Below are positions 62,883 through 64,000 of a stretch of DNA of 64,000 nt, one piece after another. The stretch's first letter is position 1, and each line of letters begins with the position of its first letter. Under the pieces are notes generated by a model. The model was not told the origin of the DNA, did not search any database, and saw only the letters and a list, made by a program, of their open reading frames with translations. The position numbers and the translations under genes were made by a program. Origin of the DNA: Halictus rubicundus (lineage: Eukaryota; Arthropoda; Insecta; Hymenoptera; Halictidae); the NCBI RefSeq assembly GCF_050948215.1, contig NC_135152.1, positions 4,622,310 through 4,686,309 on the forward strand, in the 5' to 3' direction.

Positions 62883-63127
62883 AAACACTTGGAGTCTATA
62901 TTCTTTTGATCCTTGCGTAGGCAATCTACGCTTCATCTAATCTAGAATATTTTCGTCATGTGTGACCTTTGTCAGTTTTGTCCACAAATCGAGTATATTT
63001 ACTCGTACCGAGGTTGAACATTTAGCAATTTATTGAACACAAAGATGTTTAATACTGTGGTAATTGTTTTGAATTACAGTATATTCATTGTTAGTGCTGC
63101 CTTAGAGGAGACGTCGAGTGCAAGGGG
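62883..63127. mobile_element. Decayed TTAA-type MITE in Abd-B intron 1
   Basis: The right end CGTCGAGTGCAAGGGG is followed by TTAA (63128-63131) and matches the family at 27741. The interior also matches (AGCAATTTATTGAACACAAA and GTGCTGCCTTAGAG). The left boundary is guessed from family length and a weak end-like match (ACACTTGGAGTC). Confidence 0.5.
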
Positions 63128-64000
63128 TTAAAGACCTTTGCGTAAATTTTCATTTTCGAACGGCAAATAAATAAGACTGTACAGAAACAACAATTGCTGA
63201 TCATGCAAGCGCAATAAAATTGTCAGGAATCTTTCGATGCCCTTTCCGAACAGATACTTGGTGTCTAGTCAAAGTTAGAATGAACCCCTGAAAAAAAGGA
63301 GAACAATAGGTTCTCACATTGTCCTAAAACATATGACCATTTTTCACGAGATGAATGCATGGCTAATTCACAAAATGAGAATTAGTCTAGTTCACAAAAT
63401 GTGATGGGACACTTTGATTGCGCGCATAAGGGAGGTTCAAGAGAAAGACATACGAGGGTTAAAGTCGCAAGTAATTGGTTCGACTGGATTTTGAAAACGG
63501 CCGCGTAGAGGGTGCAGGTCGTACAAGGTGTGAAATCGTAAGACCGTGCTCCGAATTCATTAGGAGTTCCGGAACAGATAGGGAACCGTGAAAAACCACG
63601 GGTCAAAACTGGCCCCCGGTCGCATAAACGGGTCGGTCGAGTCATCGTTCATTCACGTATTTGGTCATTCTCTTTTGTCCCCACTCGGCGTCCTTTTCTC
63701 GGCTCCCTGGAACCCATGAAACGTCGCATGAGCAACAACGAACGCCGCCGGGTTTATTGGCGGCCGTAACTCGTAAACTCTGGCGTGCGCCTCCGATCAG
63801 CTGATCCGTTCCATGACCCCCGCACACGGCCGTTCAGTCTTCTCTCCTACTAACGGCCGTTCTCGCTTTCCTCTCCTCCCTGTCGTCGTCTACCACTTCC
63901 TCCTCCTCCCTCCCTCTTCTATCTCCTCTCTCTTTCTCCCTCGTAATCGTTGCACTTGTTCTAGCATTTCACAATTTAAATTCACACTATCGTGCAATAC

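Larger units (their letters stand above)
62250..64000 (+). other. Start of Abd-B intron 1
   Basis: The intron begins GTAAGC at 62250, a good donor, and its acceptor is not in the window. Inside it are a 200-bp TA-flanked element (62322-62521), a decayed TTAA-type element (about 62883-63127), and a GC-rich, pyrimidine-rich stretch at about 63600-63930 with a TTCAGTC initiator-like motif near 63831. I see no further coding exon before 64000. Confidence 0.7.

Overview
This is eukaryotic, almost certainly insect, DNA. I infer a hymenopteran (bee or ant type) from the mixture of AT-rich intergenic sequence with sharp GC-rich islands, the types of small DNA transposon present, and a posterior Hox gene. 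The species cannot be fixed from sequence alone. The only conserved host gene I can identify is Abdominal-B (Abd-B). Its N-terminal coding exon lies on the plus strand near the right end (about 61163-62249) and ends at a clear splice donor (GTAAGC at 62250). The homeobox is in a later exon outside the window. I recognise Abd-B by protein motifs shared with fly Abd-B: YEDsPPPVP followed by polyglutamine, a PLHIPA block, and a GLRxY/PPP region just before the splice site.

Layout. Positions 58400-61162 are a GC-rich, CT/GA-tract-rich leader or promoter region leading into the Abd-B exon. Positions 1-58400 are a gene-poor upstream flank of the kind expected beside a Hox gene. In it I see no other conserved protein-coding host gene. 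Three small GC-rich stretches look like plus-strand exons. One ends in a strong donor at 8429/8430 (AAG|GTGAGT). Two short ones at 51305-51397 and 52130-52173 have good acceptors and donors. They could be 5' exons of alternative (r-type) Abd-B transcripts or of a long noncoding RNA; this is inference.

Mobile DNA. The clearest element is a complete Tc3-like (Tc1/mariner) transposon at 37379-38971. It has an uninterrupted 331-residue DD34E transposase, 26-bp perfect terminal inverted repeats, a TA target duplication, and a second pair of subterminal repeats about 190 bp inside each end. Several small non-autonomous elements are also present: a 337-bp element at 20250, a 142-bp near-palindromic TA-flanked element at 47914, TTAA-flanked piggyBac-like elements (27741, 39947 and others), and a recurrent TA-flanked family with ends like GACTGCGGATyTTTATGCA. 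More than a dozen traces of the last family are scattered through the window, one of them inside the first Abd-B intron.

The rest is dominated by decayed tandem duplications (units of roughly 25-220 bp, at least 14 arrays) and GA/CT microsatellites. One 51-nt almost perfect hairpin (45235-45285) stands out just upstream of an open frame with a possible signal peptide. Most other open frames are chance frames in GC-rich or simple sequence.
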